This document shows, one piece after another, positions 63,322 to 64,000 of a stretch of DNA of 64,000 nucleotides (position 1 is its first letter; each line of letters starts with the position of its first letter). This stretch comes from Limnomonas spitsbergensis (Eukaryota > Chlorophyta > Chlorophyceae > Chlamydomonadales): NCBI GenBank assembly GCA_037349105.1, contig JAYJMM010000009.1:3885001-3949000 (forward strand), read 5' to 3'. Under the pieces are notes generated by a model, which saw only the letters and a program-made list of their open reading frames with translations, searched no databases and was not told where the DNA came from. A program made the translations under genes and the position numbers.

Positions 63322-64000
63322 GCCAGGCCGGAAGCTGTGATGTAGCCGAATCGCGGCTGAATCACCCTTGACCCTAGATCCTAGCCCTAAAATAGGCAGT
63401 GCTGCCCTGAAGCCGCTTGGGTAACGACGCTGACCCATGTCAAAGGGCTATCCCCATGCTCTGGCCTGAATACAGCTATCCCCATGCTCTGGCCTGAATA
63501 CAGCTATTTCCTAGGCGAAAGGAATTTGTTACACGGTTTAGGTCTGAACCCTTTGCCCTGTAACCAAACCCAGGATAAGGTACAGTCGCCGGATATTGGC
63601 GAGAACACAACTGTCTAGGTTTAAGGGATATTTTTCAGTGTTCAGAAGTGAACCCTTTGCCCTTGACCCTCATCCAGGATCAGGTTGCATCACCAGACAT
63701 TGGCCCATAGCACCAGGCGCACACGGGTGGCTGCAGCCGGGGTTTAGGGTTTACACCCTGGACCTGCACTCAAGGTTAAAAGACCTGAACCTGTGGCCTG
63801 CCTCATTGATGCCCAGGCCCACCCTTGCTTCGACCAACATGAGTGGCGGTAGCCTGGAGTTAAGGCTTTGCACCCTAGACCCGCACTCCAGATTTAAAGA
63901 TCTTGACATGTGACCTTAACCTGTAGCCTACCTCCTTACCGAGACCCATCCTTGCTCCCACCACCAAATGTGACAGTAGCCTGGGTTTAGGGTTCATAAT
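63322..64000. other. Downstream of gene K
   Basis: No gene. Diverged direct repeats of about 180 bases (each with CACCAGACATTGGC / GGATATTGGC, ATCCAGGATCAGGTTGC and GTTTAGGGTTTACACCCTGGAC) and scattered TTTAGGG/CCCTAAA. 63457-63502 contains a tandem duplication of AGCTATCCCCATGCTCTGGC. Confidence 0.5.

Overview
The window reads as nuclear DNA of a green alga, most likely a chlorophyte of the Chlamydomonadales type. The evidence is indirect: spliced genes with GTGAGT/GTGCGT donors, Ala/Gln/Gly/Pro-rich proteins, a secreted Pro-rich wall-type protein ending in a six-cysteine ShK-type domain, a plant/algal HAD hydrolase with a probable plastid leader, a chromodomain Ty3/gypsy element, and interstitial TTTAGGG-type repeats. 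I see no bacterial operons, rRNA, CRISPR array or credible tRNA gene. Most long open frames are artefacts of tandem repeats; the real genes had to be assembled from short exons by matching splice sites and codon phase.

Layout: (1) 10260 to about 16, minus strand: gene C, a low-complexity Ala/Gln-rich protein. Exon 1 is 8152-10260, exon 2 is 3922-4666, exon 3 is 1368-1884, and a last exon at 16-166 is tentative. Its introns hold several kilobases of minisatellite and a 435-bp hAT-like element. (2) 10450-12931: intergenic, with dispersed repeats. (3) 19004 to 12932, minus: gene B, a Lys/Ala-rich, probably nuclear protein with three exons. (4) 19005-30372: intergenic, holding a complete young chromovirus-type LTR retrotransposon (21152-28283) and short dispersed repeats. 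(5) 30373-35535, plus: gene S, a secreted protein made of a signal peptide, a polyproline stretch and an ShK-type domain, in five exons. (6) 35536-38456: intergenic repeats. (7) 42470 to 38457, minus: gene H, a HAD-superfamily hydrolase in six exons. (8) about 44648-63321, plus: gene K, a coiled-coil protein of about 995 residues in twelve proposed exons, most of them short and phase 0-0, separated by repeat-filled introns. (9) 63322-64000: intergenic with telomere-like repeats.

The most unusual property is a recurring architecture in all five genes: intronic tandem arrays that start at a splice junction and whose units are degenerate copies of that junction (exon tail plus donor, or acceptor plus exon start, or the polypyrimidine/branch region). 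At least fifteen junctions show it. I could not test this computationally; the proposed splice models and the array ancestry come from reading the sequence by eye and rest on phase agreement and recognisable motif copies.
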